Below are positions 16,680-25,409 of a stretch of 64,000 nt of DNA, piece by piece (the stretch's first letter is position 1; every line of letters starts with the position of its first letter). A model generated the notes under the pieces. That model saw nothing but the letters and a program-made list of their open reading frames with translations, ran no database searches and had not been told where the DNA came from. Position numbers and translations under genes: made by a program. Origin of the DNA: Planctomycetota bacterium (GTDB lineage: Bacteria; Planctomycetota; UBA1135; UBA2386); NCBI GenBank assembly GCA_025459175.1, contig JALORC010000008.1, positions 29,988 through 93,987 on the forward strand, written 5' to 3'.

Positions 16680-17852
16680 ATGAACCCCGATCTCTGGCTG
16701 CCCGACGCCGACCTCGACCCGGCCCACCGCGAGTTCGTGCTGTCGATCCGTTCGTTCGCGGCCACCCACCTGCTGCCGCACGCGCGCACGATCGACGAGC
16801 AGCGCACGTTCCGCCGCGAGACGGTGCACGACCTCGCCCGCGCCGGCATCCTCGGCGGGCCGCTGTCACCTGAGCACGGCGGCCGCGGCTGGACGCCGTT
16901 GCAGCTGGCGATCGCGCACGAAGAACTCGGCGCCCACTGCGGCAACGCGCGCGGCTTCTGCGCCGTGCAGACCGGGCTGGTGGCGCAGTGCCTCGCCAAG
17001 TACGGCACCGCCGCGCAGCGCGCCAGGTGGCTGCCGTCCCTGATCGACGGCAGCGCGATCGGTTGCTTCGGGCTCACCGAGCCCGGTGCCGGCAGCGATG
17101 TCGCATCACTGACGACCCACGCGAAGAAGCAGGCCGACGGCAGCTACCGCGTGCACGGGCAGAAGTGGTGGATCACCAACGGTGGCATCGCCGACGTGAT
17201 GATCCTGTTCGCGACCGTCGACCCGCAGCAGGGTCGGCAGGGCATCACCGCGTTCCTGGTCGACACGCGCCGCCAGGGTCTCCACCGCGAACCGATGCCC
17301 GGCATCGAGCTCGGCCACCGCGGCAGCGATCACGCGGTGCTGACGTTCGACGGCTTGCCGATCGCCCCCGACGAAGTGCTCGGGCCGATCGGCAAGGGCT
17401 TCGGCGTGGCGATGGGCGGGCTCGCCGCCGGGCGCCTGTCGGTGGCGGCCGGTGCGGTAGGGCTGCATCGCGCGGCGCTGGCGGCGGCGGTCGAGTTCAC
17501 CACCGGCCGGCAGCAGTTCGGGCAGCCGTTGGCGCAGTTCCAGATGGTGCAAGAACGGCTGGCCGACCAACTGACGACGCTGCACGCGAGCCGCGGGTTG
17601 GTGTATCGCTGCGCGCAGCGGCGGGCGGCGGGCACCGAGACGCACGCGGACGTGGCGATGGCGAAGCTGTATGCGACCGAGGTCGCGGCGAAGGCGTGCG
17701 AGGAGGCGGTGATGCTGCACGGTGCGCGCGGCTACAGCTCGGCGTTCGTGGTCGAACGGCTGTGGCGCGACGTGCAGGCGCTGCGCATCTACGAGGGCAC
17801 GTCGATGATCCAGAAGACGATCCTCGCGCGGGCGCTGACGACGGCGCCGTGA
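16680..17852 (+). CDS. Acyl-CoA dehydrogenase
   Basis: A protein of 390 residues. It carries CFGLTEPGAGSD (FAD/substrate loop), KWWITNG, and the C-terminal helices with RQQFGQPLAQFQMVQ, HGARGYSS and LRIYEGTSMIQ. The segment preceding the last helix supplies the catalytic Glu in this family (RIYEG). It introduces a 2,3 double bond into acyl-CoA, passing electrons to ETF. The start at 16680 was chosen because the N-terminal helical domain begins there, 38 bases after the hydratase. The stop is 13 bases from the convergent repeat-protein gene. Confidence 0.93.
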   Translation: MNPDLWLPDADLDPAHREFVLSIRSFAATHLLPHARTIDEQRTFRRETVHDLARAGILGGPLSPEHGGRGWTPLQLAIAHEELGAHCGNARGFCAVQTGLVAQCLAKYGTAAQRARWLPSLIDGSAIGCFGLTEPGAGSDVASLTTHAKKQADGSYRVHGQKWWITNGGIADVMILFATVDPQQGRQGITAFLVDTRRQGLHREPMPGIELGHRGSDHAVLTFDGLPIAPDEVLGPIGKGFGVAMGGLAAGRLSVAAGAVGLHRAALAAAVEFTTGRQQFGQPLAQFQMVQERLADQLTTLHASRGLVYRCAQRRAAGTETHADVAMAKLYATEVAAKACEEAVMLHGARGYSSAFVVERLWRDVQALRIYEGTSMIQKTILARALTTAP

Positions 17853-17865
17853 GCGTCACTTCCGA

Positions 17866-20442
17866 TCAATAGGTGCCGATCGTGCAAGCCAACGCGTTGG
17901 TCGTCCAGGTCCCGACCCACCCACTGCTGAAGTCCAGCTCGGCAACCTGCATGTAGAGCTTCACGCCTGGAGCCGTCGGCTGGATCGCCATCGGCAGTTG
18001 GAAGGTACGGGCCGAGCCGCTCAGCTGTGCACTGATCTGCAGGAGATCCAGACTGGCAACGCCGAGCGTGCAACCAGCGCCCGGACCGGGAACGGGAGCC
18101 TGGAACAGCGGCAGCCCCGGCACGGCTTGCCCGATGCTGACCATGAGGAGCGCCAGGGACGACGCCCCCACGCCAGCCGCGCCGAGTCGGAACGGACTCG
18201 AGGCCCACGGCAGAGTGTCGGCGGTGAGCGACAACGCACCACCAGGGCCGGTGCAGCCGACGCCGTATGTTTGCACCGACGGCGGGCAGGTCGTGGTCAG
18301 CCTTGCCACCCCGCGAGACGCAATGTCCCCGGCACCAGACAGCCCGCCACCGACGAGCAGATCGCCGTTCGGAAACAACCCGAGGGCCCGACCCTCTCCG
18401 AACAGCCCACGGCCGAGCACCGACCATGAACTGCCCCGCCAGCGGGCGATCCCCGCAACCGCCAGCCCCGGCATCGATTCGAACGACCCGGCCGCAACGA
18501 GATCGCCATTGGGCAAAGCGCGAATCGCGCGGACCGTGTTGTTGAAGCCGCTGCCCAGCGCAGACCACGAAGTGCCATTCCACCGCGCGATGCGGTTTGC
18601 GGTCAGGCCGCCGGCCGTCGAGAAGCTGCCGCCCACGACGATGTCGCCGTTCGGCAGCAGCTCTACGGCCCACACGTCCTGCGCTCCTGTGGTCAACGGC
18701 GACCAGGAAGCGCCGTTCCACCGCGCGATCCCGGCCGCAGGAATGCCACCGGCCGAGGTGAAGTTGCCGCCCACGACGAGATCGCCGTTCGGCATCTCCT
18801 TGATGACACGCACCGTACCGCCACTGCCGATCCCGGAGCCGAGCGGCGCCCATGTGCTGCCGTTCCACCGCGCGATCCGGTTGGCAGCCACGCCACCGGC
18901 CGAAGTGAAATTGCCGCCCGCGATCAACTCACCGTTCGATCGCACCGCGATGGCGCTGACGGTGGCACCGAGAGTGTCGGTCACGCCGCTGCCGAGCGGG
19001 AACCATGTCGTGCCGTTCCATCGCGCGATGTTGAGTGCCGCGACGTTGCCTGCCATCGCGAATCTACCGCCGGCAACCAGGTCGCCATTGGGCAGATAGG
19101 CGACAGCACTGACCACCGGATTCGTGAGACCGCTGAGGCTCACCCCGCCCCCGAGCGGCAGCCACGCACTGCCGTTCCAGTGGGCGATGCAGTTCAAGGA
19201 CACGCCGCTGGCGGTGCGGAACAAACCGCCGGCGACGAACCCGCCATCAGGCCGCATGGCGACGCAAAGCACGCTGTCGTTCAGCCCGGCCTGCATCCCC
19301 CCCCAACTGGACCCGTACCAGATGGCGACTCCGTTCGCGGTGAGCCCCCCGCACCGCGCGAAGACGCCGCCGGCGACCAAGCGGCCATTGGCGAGGCGGG
19401 TGACGACGTGCACGGTTCCGCTGTCCACTCCACCCGCGAGATCCGTCCAGGTGCTGTTGACCGAGACCCAGCGGGCGATTCGGTTCCTCGGCACACTGCC
19501 GGCATTGGTGAAGTCCCCAGCAGCGACGATGTCCCCGGAATCCGTCACCGCGAGGGCCCTGACCGTGCCGGGAGAAAGGTCACCCAGGCCACTGCCGTAA
19601 GGCGACCAGGAGAACCCATTCCAGGATGCCACCCGATTGGCAACGACCGCGCCTGCCGCCGTGAAGTCACCGCCGGCCACCACCTGACCTGTCGTCGATT
19701 CAGCCAGGGCGCGGACCGTGCCGTTCAGACCACCCGCCAATGGCGCCCAGACGCTTCCGTTCCAACGCGCGATACGACTGGCGGTGAAGCCGCCGGCGAT
19801 CGCAAAGTCACCCGCCGCGACGATGTCGCCGTTTGACATGGCGACCAGTGCATGCACGGTGCCATCCATGCCACTGCCCAACGGTGTCCAGGCGCTGCCA
19901 TTCCAGCGTGCGACACGATTGGCGACCACGCCGCCAGCCGTCACGAAGTCGCCGCCGGCGACGATGTCGCCGTTGGCAAGCGTGATCAGTGCACGAACGG
20001 CGCCATCCATGCCACTACCGAGCGGCAACCAAATCCCGCCGACCCAGCGCGCTACGCGGTCGGCGGCGACGCCGCCAGCAATCGTGAAGTCACCACCGGC
20101 GACGAAGTTGCCGTTCGTCAGCGACGCGAGCGCGAGGACGCTGCCGTTCATCCCGCTGCCGAGCGGCGCCCACACATTCGATTCGAAGGAGACGATGTTG
20201 CCGGCGGGGACGCCGCCCCCTGCGGTGAGGCTCCCCCCGAGCACGACGGTGGGCGGGATCGGCCCGTAGCCGTCGGGATCCCAGCTCGCCGCCGCGAACA
20301 CGGTTCCGGACACCCCGGGAGCCTCGAAGGCGGCCATCCACTGCGGCGCACATTGCGCCGCGGTCGGCGCGGCGAACAGGGATCCGAAGCCGAGAGCCAG
20401 CGAAATCGTCAGCGATGCGGAGCACGATCGAAGCATGGTCAT
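17866..20442 (-). CDS. Large secreted beta-propeller repeat protein (delta-60/DUF5122-like repeats)
   Basis: A protein of 858 residues with a signal peptide (MTMLRSCSASLTISLALGFG, then FAAPTAAQ). Most of it consists of more than fifteen units of about 40-45 residues of the form LPNGDLVAGGxFxxAGGxxANRIARWNGSxWxPLGSGxxGTVRAL, separated by short variations. These fold as beta-propeller blades. The last 130 or so residues form a separate Cys-containing domain (YGVGCTGPGG onward, SPFRLG, AGCTLG, YMQV) that also ends three other secreted proteins in this window. The DNA repeats are visible as periodic near-identical blocks. Binding or surface role is inferred; no enzyme motif is present. Confidence 0.8.
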   Translation of the reverse strand: MTMLRSCSASLTISLALGFGSLFAAPTAAQCAPQWMAAFEAPGVSGTVFAAASWDPDGYGPIPPTVVLGGSLTAGGGVPAGNIVSFESNVWAPLGSGMNGSVLALASLTNGNFVAGGDFTIAGGVAADRVARWVGGIWLPLGSGMDGAVRALITLANGDIVAGGDFVTAGGVVANRVARWNGSAWTPLGSGMDGTVHALVAMSNGDIVAAGDFAIAGGFTASRIARWNGSVWAPLAGGLNGTVRALAESTTGQVVAGGDFTAAGAVVANRVASWNGFSWSPYGSGLGDLSPGTVRALAVTDSGDIVAAGDFTNAGSVPRNRIARWVSVNSTWTDLAGGVDSGTVHVVTRLANGRLVAGGVFARCGGLTANGVAIWYGSSWGGMQAGLNDSVLCVAMRPDGGFVAGGLFRTASGVSLNCIAHWNGSAWLPLGGGVSLSGLTNPVVSAVAYLPNGDLVAGGRFAMAGNVAALNIARWNGTTWFPLGSGVTDTLGATVSAIAVRSNGELIAGGNFTSAGGVAANRIARWNGSTWAPLGSGIGSGGTVRVIKEMPNGDLVVGGNFTSAGGIPAAGIARWNGASWSPLTTGAQDVWAVELLPNGDIVVGGSFSTAGGLTANRIARWNGTSWSALGSGFNNTVRAIRALPNGDLVAAGSFESMPGLAVAGIARWRGSSWSVLGRGLFGEGRALGLFPNGDLLVGGGLSGAGDIASRGVARLTTTCPPSVQTYGVGCTGPGGALSLTADTLPWASSPFRLGAAGVGASSLALLMVSIGQAVPGLPLFQAPVPGPGAGCTLGVASLDLLQISAQLSGSARTFQLPMAIQPTAPGVKLYMQVAELDFSSGWVGTWTTNALACTIGTY

Positions 20443-20724
20443 TGCGAGGGTGCGTCTCGTGGCAAGGGGAACCGAAGGGAGTGCCCGCGTCACAAGCCGT
20501 CGGCTGGTGCAGAGGCCAGACCCGGACTGCTGGCAGGAGGAACGCCGTCGCGCGAAGAGACTCAGTCGGCAGGCAGCCGTCAACCCCGCCCGCCACGGTC
20601 GTTCGCGGGCATCGGAGCTCGACGCGTGACCGCGAACCCCTCGCCGCTACCGACCGCCAGCCGCATCACGCGCCAGCAGCCCCGCCGGCGCGCGGCGCTG
20701 CAGGAAATCCGCCAGCGATGCCGG

Positions 20725-21462
20725 TCAGCGGTTCTCGGGCCGCGCGTTGGAGAACGCTAGCGTGACCGTGGCCTCGTCCTCCCAGTTGCCGACCGCGCGC
20801 CCGACCTCCTGCTTCTGCCGCCGGAACTCCAACCCGACCATGCCGTCGCGGATCTGCGGGTTGATCGCGATCGCGTTGCCGAGCGCGTTCAGCCGTTCGA
20901 AGCACAGCTTGATCGACGTCACCGGCGCGCCGAGCGACGTGCGCCCGATCAGCACCTCCGGCGCGCGGATGATCACCTTCACGTCCGAGGTGAACTGCAG
21001 CGAGCCGTCGATGGTCTTGTTCAGCCAGGTCAGGATCTCGCGCTTCAGCGGCGCGGGCTTGTTGGCCTCGAAGAAGTCCGACAGCGGCGCCGTCAGCGCG
21101 ATCGTGTCGTCGGTCTGCCGGATCTCCAGCGAGTTGCCGGTGACATCCTCGTAGTCGGGCAGGACCTCCTTCAGGAACTCGCGCATCTCGCCGTCCTGCG
21201 CCGTCACCAGCGGTGCCGGCACCGCGACGTCGCCGCCGCCCGACTGCTGGTCGAACAGCCCCGCGTCCTGCGTCTTGCCCTCGCCGGCGATGTGGAACGC
21301 GAAGTTGATCGACTTCTGCAGCTTCTTCATCTTCTCGAGGTCCTGCACCCCGAGCGCGTAGAGCACCACGAACAGCGCGAACAACAGCGTCATCATGTCC
21401 GCGAAGCTGACCACCCAGCGTTCGTGGTTGACGTGCTCCTCGTGCTTGTGCTTCTTCGCCAT
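20725..21462 (-). CDS. motB: MotB-like stator protein
   Basis: A protein of 245 residues. A basic N-terminus (MAKKHKHEEHVNHERW) precedes a single membrane helix whose SFADMMTLLFALFVVLYAL matches the MotB helix with the proton-binding Asp. The periplasmic part is shorter and more divergent than usual: the peptidoglycan-binding loop expected to read like H-T-D is not seen in the aligned stretch (VIIRAPEVLIG and R-x-x-A-L positions). It lies 12 bases after motA. It would form the ion channel of the flagellar or a related motor with MotA. Confidence 0.82.
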   Translation of the reverse strand: MAKKHKHEEHVNHERWVVSFADMMTLLFALFVVLYALGVQDLEKMKKLQKSINFAFHIAGEGKTQDAGLFDQQSGGGDVAVPAPLVTAQDGEMREFLKEVLPDYEDVTGNSLEIRQTDDTIALTAPLSDFFEANKPAPLKREILTWLNKTIDGSLQFTSDVKVIIRAPEVLIGRTSLGAPVTSIKLCFERLNALGNAIAINPQIRDGMVGLEFRRQKQEVGRAVGNWEDEATVTLAFSNARPENR

Positions 21463-21474
21463 GACGTGCGCCGA

Positions 21475-22251
21475 TCAGTGCTTCTTGTCGCCGCCGCCGC
21501 CACCGTGGCTGCCGAGATAGACCTTGAGTTTGCTGCGCAAGGCGCCGGGCGCGATGCCGGACTGGATGCCGACCACGCCCTCCAGCACCATGCTCTTCAG
21601 CAGCTGGTCGTGCTCGATGTGGCGCTTGAGCTTGAACGACATCGGCATGCAGACGACGTTCGCGTAACCGACGCCGTAGACCGTCGCGACGAACGCGACG
21701 GCGATACCGGGGCCGATCAGCTCCGGCTGCGACAACACGCTCATCACGTGCATCAGACCGAGCACGGCGCCGAGCACGCCGACCGTCGGCGCCAGTGCGC
21801 CCCAGGTCTCCCAGAACTTCATGCCGGCCTTGTCGTCCTCTTCCTGGATGTGCATGTCGACCTCGACCGACTCCCGGATCGCCTCGGCCGAGCTGCCGTC
21901 GATCGCGAGCGTCAGGCACTTCACCAGGAACGGATCACCCTGCCCGCTGTTGGCGTAGGTCTCGAGGGCCAGCAGACCCTCGCGGCGCGCGAGGTTGGCG
22001 AGCTCGAGGATCTTCTCCATCAGCCCGTGGAAGTCGTACTTCCCGGGCAGGAACATCTTCTTCAGCGCCTTGAAGGCGAACGGCATGTCGGAGGGCAGCG
22101 TCGCCACCATCGTGGCGCCGAGCGAACCGAGGATCACGATCATGAAGGCGGTGACCTGGAGCAGCGCGCTCGGATGTCCTCCCTCCAGGATCATGCCGCC
22201 GATGATGCCGATGAAGGCAACCACGAGGCCCAGCAGAGAGAAGATGTCCAT
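21475..22251 (-). CDS. motA: MotA-like stator protein (proton/sodium channel subunit)
   Basis: A protein of 258 residues with four membrane helices: two near the N-terminus (MDIFSLLGLVVAFIGIIGGM and the VTAFMIVILGSLGATM segment), a cytoplasmic region, then WGALAPTVGVLGAVLGLM and IAVAFVATVYGVGYANVV. The PTxGxxGxVxGL and AxxATxYGxxxA motifs are those of MotA/TolQ/ExbB proteins. The MotA-type spacing and the downstream MotB make the stator assignment firm. The start at 22251 was set where the first helix begins. No other flagellar gene is in the window. Confidence 0.9.
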   Translation of the reverse strand: MDIFSLLGLVVAFIGIIGGMILEGGHPSALLQVTAFMIVILGSLGATMVATLPSDMPFAFKALKKMFLPGKYDFHGLMEKILELANLARREGLLALETYANSGQGDPFLVKCLTLAIDGSSAEAIRESVEVDMHIQEEDDKAGMKFWETWGALAPTVGVLGAVLGLMHVMSVLSQPELIGPGIAVAFVATVYGVGYANVVCMPMSFKLKRHIEHDQLLKSMVLEGVVGIQSGIAPGALRSKLKVYLGSHGGGGGDKKH

Positions 22252-22461
22252 TGCCCTGGTGCTCGGAGATGGTGCCCGCCGACGAGCACGCCACCTGGAT
22301 GATGGTCGTTCGCACGCGCCGCTTGAGCCCGTCGCCGCGATTCCCGGCACGGGGCCAGCGGTGTCGCGGATCCCGACAGCGGCCAGGGGCGATCACGGCC
22401 CGCCGGCCGCCCCTGCTTGCTTTTTGCGCGCCCGCGCCGCACCGTGCGGATCGATCCCCCG

Positions 22462-23541
22462 ATGAGCGACGTCAACTCCCGCGACTACTGGAACACCCGG
22501 TTCGAGACCGACTGGTCGAGCCGCCAGGGCTGCGAACAGAGCCGCTTCTTCGCCGACGTCGCCATCGCCCTGATGCCGCCCTGGCTGGTGCGCCTGCTGC
22601 GCGAGGGCGCCACCGTGTGCGACTTCGGCTGCGCGATGGGCGACGGCACCCAGGCACTGGCCGCGGCGTTGCCGGGGGCCCGCTTCACCGGCGTCGACTT
22701 CTCGTCGGCCGCGATCGAACATGCGCAGCGGCACCACCAGGGCGCCCGGTTCGAGTGCCGCGACCTGCTGCAGCAGGCCGGCAGCGGTGAGTTCGACGTG
22801 CTGTTCAGCTCGAACGTGCTCGAGCACTTCCACCGCCCGACCGAGGTGCTCGGACAGCTGGCCGCGCACACCGGCCGACTGATGGTCCACCTGCTGCCGT
22901 TCCGCGAACGGCCGGCCGTGCGCGAGCCGGAGCACCACGTCGTGTTCGACTGGTCCGACCTGCCGCTCGCGGCGCTGCCGGGCTGGCGCCTCGTACATGC
23001 GGCGAGCATCGACACCCGGCTGCTGCCGAACAGCCGCTGGCCCGGCGAGCAGATCCTGGTCGTGCACGCGCGCGACGCGGAGGTCGAACGGCTCGGCCTG
23101 ACCCTCGCCGACGTGCACATCGACTCGCCGAGTTCGGGGCAGCACGCCCGGCTCGAGGCCGAGGCGCAGAGCCGCCGGCTGTCGGCGCAGCTGGACCAGA
23201 TGCTCGCGCAGCGTTCGCAGGATCTCGCTGCGCAGGCCAACCTCGATGCGCGCCTGCGCGAACTCGAGTCGCGACTCGGAGCCCTGCACGAACGGTTCGC
23301 CGCCGAACAGGCGGCCCGCGCCGCCGCCGAAGCCAGCGCGCGACAGCTCGCGGTGGACACTGCCGCGCAGCTCGCCGACCACCGCGTCGAGGTGACCCGG
23401 CTGCAGACCGAGCTGACGGCCGCGCAACAGCGCGCCGAACATGTCGAACGCGAGCTCGCGCAGACCCGCGGCGACCTCGCCGCGATCCGCGGCAGCCGGA
23501 TCTGGCGCTGGAGCGCGCCGATCCGCGGCGGCGGCGGCTGA
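22462..23541 (+). CDS. SAM-dependent methyltransferase with C-terminal coiled coil
   Basis: A protein of 359 residues. The first 220 or so form a class I methyltransferase: CDFGCAMGDG (motif I, SAM-binding), FTGVDFSS (motif II), and SSNVLEHF (motif IV). From about residue 225 a heptad-rich coiled coil runs to the end (many Ala, Gln, Glu, Leu), finishing with GSRIWRWSAPIR. That tail occurs at the C-terminus of many polysaccharide-locus glycosyltransferases and methyltransferases. The start at 22462 was chosen for MSDVNSRDYWNTRF. It opens the surface-polysaccharide locus and probably methylates a sugar or chain terminus; the coiled coil may set chain length. Confidence 0.8.
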   Translation: MSDVNSRDYWNTRFETDWSSRQGCEQSRFFADVAIALMPPWLVRLLREGATVCDFGCAMGDGTQALAAALPGARFTGVDFSSAAIEHAQRHHQGARFECRDLLQQAGSGEFDVLFSSNVLEHFHRPTEVLGQLAAHTGRLMVHLLPFRERPAVREPEHHVVFDWSDLPLAALPGWRLVHAASIDTRLLPNSRWPGEQILVVHARDAEVERLGLTLADVHIDSPSSGQHARLEAEAQSRRLSAQLDQMLAQRSQDLAAQANLDARLRELESRLGALHERFAAEQAARAAAEASARQLAVDTAAQLADHRVEVTRLQTELTAAQQRAEHVERELAQTRGDLAAIRGSRIWRWSAPIRGGGG

Positions 23542-23625
23542 GACGGCGTCAGCGCGCCGGGCCCGTCACCAGCGTGCACTGCACCGCCGGCTGCGCGATC
23601 GAGAACGGCGGCAGCTTCGACGTGA
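23520..23625. repeat. Displaced copy of the wzt 3' end (left repeat of the Fic cassette)
   Basis: This 106-base segment matches 25298-25409, with one identical block of 46 bases (23580-23625 against 25364-25409). Read on the minus strand it encodes [20 protein letters not shown] then GPAR and a stop. That is the C-terminus of the ABC ATPase whose intact gene is on the other side of the Fic gene. The left end overlaps the end of the methyltransferase gene. Confidence 0.9.
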
Positions 23626-23806
23626 GATTGGCGCTCGCCAAAGGGTTTTTCCGGCCGGAGCATCAACAGCGTCTTTTTTTCTCGGAGACTCCATCTTTCT
23701 GCACGTTTTTCCTCCGATACCTGGACGGTTGGCGAGCTGGCGATACTTTTTCGACCATCGGCCATGCTGCTGATGGTTTTTCTTCCCCGGCGAATGATTT
23801 TCGTCG
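23626..23806 (+). promoter_or_regulatory. AT-richer leader upstream of the Fic gene with inverted repeats
   Basis: This region is clearly lower in GC than its surroundings and contains several T runs. A near-palindrome TTGGCG-CT-CGCCAA spans 23628-23641. A longer-range inverted pair, GCTCGCCAA (23633-23641) and TTGGCGAGC (23729-23737), flanks the middle. It probably holds the promoter and an operator for the Fic gene; I could not assign -35/-10 boxes with confidence. Confidence 0.4.
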
Positions 23807-25291
23807 ATGCCCAACCCAAGCACACCGGTCGGCTACCTGGCCCTGATCGAGCGATTCGGCCTCACCTGCATGCCGCTGGCACACGCCTCGTTCGTTCGCC
23901 GCCAGGGCGGCATCCACGCCGAATCCGCCGCGGGACGCACGGTTCGAACCTTCCCGACCGCTTACACCCCTGATCCCGCGACCCCGTCGCAGCTCGAGTT
24001 CGCGCTGAAGTACGACGGCGTCAACCTCGAGGTGCTGCGCGCCGTGTTCGAACGCACGGACCCAGGGGAACTCACTGCTTGGATCCGAGCCACCCCGACC
24101 GGCAAATACTCGCGGCGGCTCTGGTTCCTCTACGAGTGGCTCACGGGGCGCACGCTGGACGTCCCCGAATCACCGACGGTGGCCTACGTCGACGCCCTCG
24201 GCGACACGTGCTTCGCGGCCGCGGGGCGCCCGAGCCAGCGCCACCGCGTGCGCGACGACCTGCCCGGCAACCGCGACTTCTGCCCGTTGGTGCGGCGGAC
24301 GCCGGCGCTCGCCGCGTTCGCGAACAAGCGACTGCACGAGCGGATCCGCGAGCTGGTGGCGCCGCACGACGAATCCCTGCTGCAGCGCGTCGCGCAGTTT
24401 CTCTACCTGAAGGAGACCAAATCGAGCTTCGAGATCGAACGCGAGCACCCCGACCGGCACCGCACCCTGCGCTTCGTCGAGTTGCTGCGCAGCACCAACA
24501 CGGTCCGTGAACTGTCGACCGGCACGTTGGTGGAGCTGCAGCGGGCCATCCTGGATCCCCGCTACGCGAAGGACCGCTACCGCACCCAGCAGAACTACGT
24601 CGGCCAGACGTTGGCCAGCTACCGCGAACGCATCCACTACATCTCGCCTCGCCCGCAGGATGTCGACGCCCTGATGAGTGGATGGCAGCACTGCAGTGCG
24701 CGTCTCGCCGGATCGACGATCGATCCAGTCGTGCAGGCGGCAGTGATCGGATTCGGCTTCGTCTACATCCACCCCTTCGACGACGGCAACGGGCGGCTGC
24801 ATCGCTATCTGATCCATCACGTCCTGACGCGGAGCGGATTCAACCCGCCCGGCATGGTGCTGCCGGTCTCGGCCGTCATGCTCGGCAAGCAAGCGGCATA
24901 TGACGCGTGCCTCGAGACCTTCTCGAGCCCGCTGCTGTCGCTGCTCGACTACACCCTGGACACGCACGGGGCGATGACGGTGCGCACCGACAGCATCGGT
25001 CACTACCGCTACTTCGACGCCACGGCAGCGGCAGAATACCTGTACGCGACCGTCGAGCAGACGATCGACAACGACCTGCGCCAGGAGATCGACTTCCTGG
25101 TCCGCTATGACGCCGCGTGGCGCCTGCTGCGCGAGATCGTGGACATGCCGAATCGGCGGCTCGAACTGTTCCTGAAACTCTGCCTGAGCAACCAGGGGCG
25201 GCTGTCGGCGAGCAAGCGGAGCCAATTCGCGGAACTCAGCGACGACGAGGTGGCGCAGCTGGAGACCGCGATCCGCGAAGCCGGCATGTGA
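23807..25291 (+). CDS. Fic-domain protein (predicted AMPylase/NMPylase), defence-type singleton
   Basis: A protein of 494 residues. The Fic core motif HPFDDGNGRLHR (HxFxxGNGRxxR) begins at residue 322, with helix-forming sequence around it. This motif transfers AMP or another nucleotide to a hydroxyl of a target protein. Upstream, KSSFEIERE fits the S-x-x-x-E part of the inhibitory alpha-helix motif but has Arg instead of the usual Gly/Asn after Glu. An N-terminal region of about 120 residues and a C-terminal region of about 90 are of unknown function. Single-gene Fic proteins have been described as anti-phage systems (SoFic). It is enclosed by two copies of the wzt 3' end and is transcribed toward wzt, 41 bases from its stop. 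Confidence 0.88.
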   Translation: MPNPSTPVGYLALIERFGLTCMPLAHASFVRRQGGIHAESAAGRTVRTFPTAYTPDPATPSQLEFALKYDGVNLEVLRAVFERTDPGELTAWIRATPTGKYSRRLWFLYEWLTGRTLDVPESPTVAYVDALGDTCFAAAGRPSQRHRVRDDLPGNRDFCPLVRRTPALAAFANKRLHERIRELVAPHDESLLQRVAQFLYLKETKSSFEIEREHPDRHRTLRFVELLRSTNTVRELSTGTLVELQRAILDPRYAKDRYRTQQNYVGQTLASYRERIHYISPRPQDVDALMSGWQHCSARLAGSTIDPVVQAAVIGFGFVYIHPFDDGNGRLHRYLIHHVLTRSGFNPPGMVLPVSAVMLGKQAAYDACLETFSSPLLSLLDYTLDTHGAMTVRTDSIGHYRYFDATAAAEYLYATVEQTIDNDLRQEIDFLVRYDAAWRLLREIVDMPNRRLELFLKLCLSNQGRLSASKRSQFAELSDDEVAQLETAIREAGM

Positions 25292-25297
25292 ACCACC

Positions 25298-25409
25298 GAT
25301 CCGCGGCGGCGGCTGAGACGGCTGAGCCGGCGTCAACGCGCGGGGCCGGTCACCAGCGTGCATTGCACCGCCGGCTGCGCGATCGAGAACGGCGGCAGCT
25401 TCGACGTGA
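25298..25409. repeat. Resident copy of the wzt 3' end (right repeat of the Fic cassette)
   Basis: Homologous to 23520-23625. It includes the last codons of the intact wzt gene and about 35 bases beyond its stop. Differences between the copies are scattered, plus an 8-base insertion here near the stop, so the copies are homologous rather than freshly duplicated. Confidence 0.9.

Noticed and set aside
17866..20442. Periodic DNA repeats considered as a CRISPR array
   Set aside because: The repeats are 120-135 bases apart, imperfect and in a single open frame. They are protein repeats.
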